A stretch of DNA of 64,000 nt, from assembly GCA_900551075.1 (NCBI GenBank), contig URVB01000003.1:135272-199271 (forward strand), in the 5' to 3' direction. Positions within the stretch are counted from its first letter, which is position 1, and each line of letters starts with the position of its first letter. The DNA is from an uncultured Blautia sp. GTDB lineage: Bacteria > Bacillota > Clostridia > Lachnospirales > Lachnospiraceae. The position numbers were made by a program, and so were the translations under genes. Under the pieces are notes generated by a model. It was not told the origin of the DNA, searched no databases, and worked only from the letters and a program-made list of their open reading frames with translations. Positions 63,139 to 64,000 of this stretch are shown one piece after another.

Positions 63139-63936
63139 ATGGATAATGATGTTGTAAAATATTATGAGAATTATAGAGAAGAAGACAGATTAACAACTAA
63201 TAATGCGAGAAAAATAGAGTTTTTATCAACTGTAAGTCACTTTGATAAACTTTTTGGAGATAATCTTAAAATTTTAGATTGTGCAGCAGGAACAGGAGTA
63301 TATGCATTTTATTTAGCTGATAGAGGACATAAGGTTACATCAACAGACATTGCGCCTCGTCACATAGCATATATAGAGGAACGTCTAAAGGAAAAGCCAT
63401 ATACGATGGATACAGGTATTTTAGATGCGACAGATATGAAATGTTTTTCAAACGAATGCTTTGACGTTGTATTGAATATGGGACCATTTTATCATTTAAC
63501 AGATGAGGATAAGAGGAAGCATTGCTTTGAGGAATCGCTTAGGGTTTTAAAGAAAGGTGGGTTGCTTATTGTTGCTTATATCCCACGGTTATATATTAAC
63601 CAATTACTTGCTGTATCTGATGAGAAATATTTGAATAGCGAATTATTAAATCAGATTAAAGACACCGGGATATTAAAGCATGATGACCCTGATTGTTTTT
63701 GGACAGATGCATACTATTCATCTTATGAAGAAATGCAAAAATTATTTAGAAGCTATAACATGGATATTGTTGAACACTTTGCACAAGATGGACTTGCTCC
63801 ATTGTTTGGTGAAAAGATTGATAAATGGAGTAAGGAACAATTTGACATCTGGTTAAAGTACTATTTATCAATTTGTTCGCAAAAATCTATTATAGATATG
63901 AGCAATCACGTAATAATCATTGGAAAGAAGATGTAG
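63139..63936 (+). CDS. Class I SAM-dependent methyltransferase
   Basis: A 265-residue methyltransferase: motif I ILDCAAGTGVYAFYLADRGH near residues 45-65, acidic loop VTSTDIAPRHI, and motif IV VVLNMGPFYHLTD followed by SLRVLKKGGLLIVAYI. Such small-molecule methyltransferases are common cargo. RBS GGAGGGAAG is upstream. AT-rich relative to the chromosome, in line with the island setting. Substrate unknown. Confidence 0.87.
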   Translation: MDNDVVKYYENYREEDRLTTNNARKIEFLSTVSHFDKLFGDNLKILDCAAGTGVYAFYLADRGHKVTSTDIAPRHIAYIEERLKEKPYTMDTGILDATDMKCFSNECFDVVLNMGPFYHLTDEDKRKHCFEESLRVLKKGGLLIVAYIPRLYINQLLAVSDEKYLNSELLNQIKDTGILKHDDPDCFWTDAYYSSYEEMQKLFRSYNMDIVEHFAQDGLAPLFGEKIDKWSKEQFDIWLKYYLSICSQKSIIDMSNHVIIIGKKM

Positions 63937-63966
63937 ACAGATTTTGAATTTTGAGGAGAGATGTAC

Positions 63967-64000
63967 ATGGAATTATTTACAGAACGATTACTTCTGCGTC
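63967..64000 (+). CDS. Probable RimL-like acetyltransferase, start only
   Basis: Only eleven codons are in the window (MELFTERLLLR), a typical start of RimJ/RimL-type GNAT proteins. RBS GAGGAGAG lies upstream. It continues past the window. Confidence 0.6.
   Translation, partial: MELFTERLLLR

Noticed and set aside
1..64000. A general recoding of TAG as a sense codon
   Set aside because: TAG ends spoIIID, the SEC-C gene, ansA and rpoB at their expected lengths, so TAG is a working stop codon here; only suppression at some sites remains possible.

Overview
The window is from a spore-forming Clostridia bacterium, most likely a Lachnospiraceae member. The basis is SpoIIID, the Firmicutes-style L10 leader, strong TTGACA-N17-TATAAT promoters, and a class of mobilizable elements (MobV, TnpV, KTR protein, VirE-like ATPase) typical of that family. 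Family and genus are inference. No rRNA, tRNA or CRISPR array was seen.

Positions 1-13630 are ordinary chromosome. They hold a VanS-like sensor kinase cut by the window edge, an exported protein, spoIIID, an EamA transporter, and a CaCA-type cation antiporter behind a probable yybP-ykoY (Mn2+) riboswitch with attenuator. A PRiA4/SEC-C protein, an asparaginase, a response regulator/kinase pair, a BcrA-like ABC transporter, a GNAT enzyme, a SagB-type nitroreductase and an ApbE lipoprotein follow.

Positions 13930-32330 are the core expression cluster: L10 leader, rplJ-rplL, rpoB-rpoC, a three-gene Ser/Thr kinase / PP2C phosphatase / unknown-protein operon, then rpsL, rpsG, fusA and tuf. The fusA frame has an in-frame TAG at 30631 where EF-G has Gln, 28 codons before its natural end. 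The fusA-tuf spacer holds a run of five related hairpin repeats.

From the tuf stop codon to the end of the window (about 31.7 kb) is a pile-up of integrated islands. The tuf 3' end is an attachment site: a 32-bp perfect repeat lies at 32297 and 45735, and further tuf-C-terminus mimics lie at about 56446 (partial) and 60746. Island A (32.3-45.8 kb) has its own integrase split by a nested RIT element (three tyrosine recombinases between 88-bp inverted repeats) and by an AbiE toxin-antitoxin segment. It also carries a decayed primase, a VirE-like ATPase, a MobV relaxase with oriT-like site, TnpV, a PHP-domain enzyme and a probable type I toxin-antitoxin module at its right end. The next stretch carries mobilization debris and a 7.8-kb Tn916-like island with integrase, Xis, a collapsed relaxase, and a TetR/MFS efflux pair. 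A 252-bp perfect direct repeat then brackets a 4.3-kb segment with a Nudix enzyme, a HAD enzyme, an HTH-methyltransferase fusion and a type III (ToxN-like) toxin-antitoxin module. The last segment contains another decayed integrase/MobV pair, a methyltransferase and the start of an acetyltransferase.

Together the islands form an accretion hotspot that adds three different toxin-antitoxin types, efflux and modification functions while the mobility genes decay.
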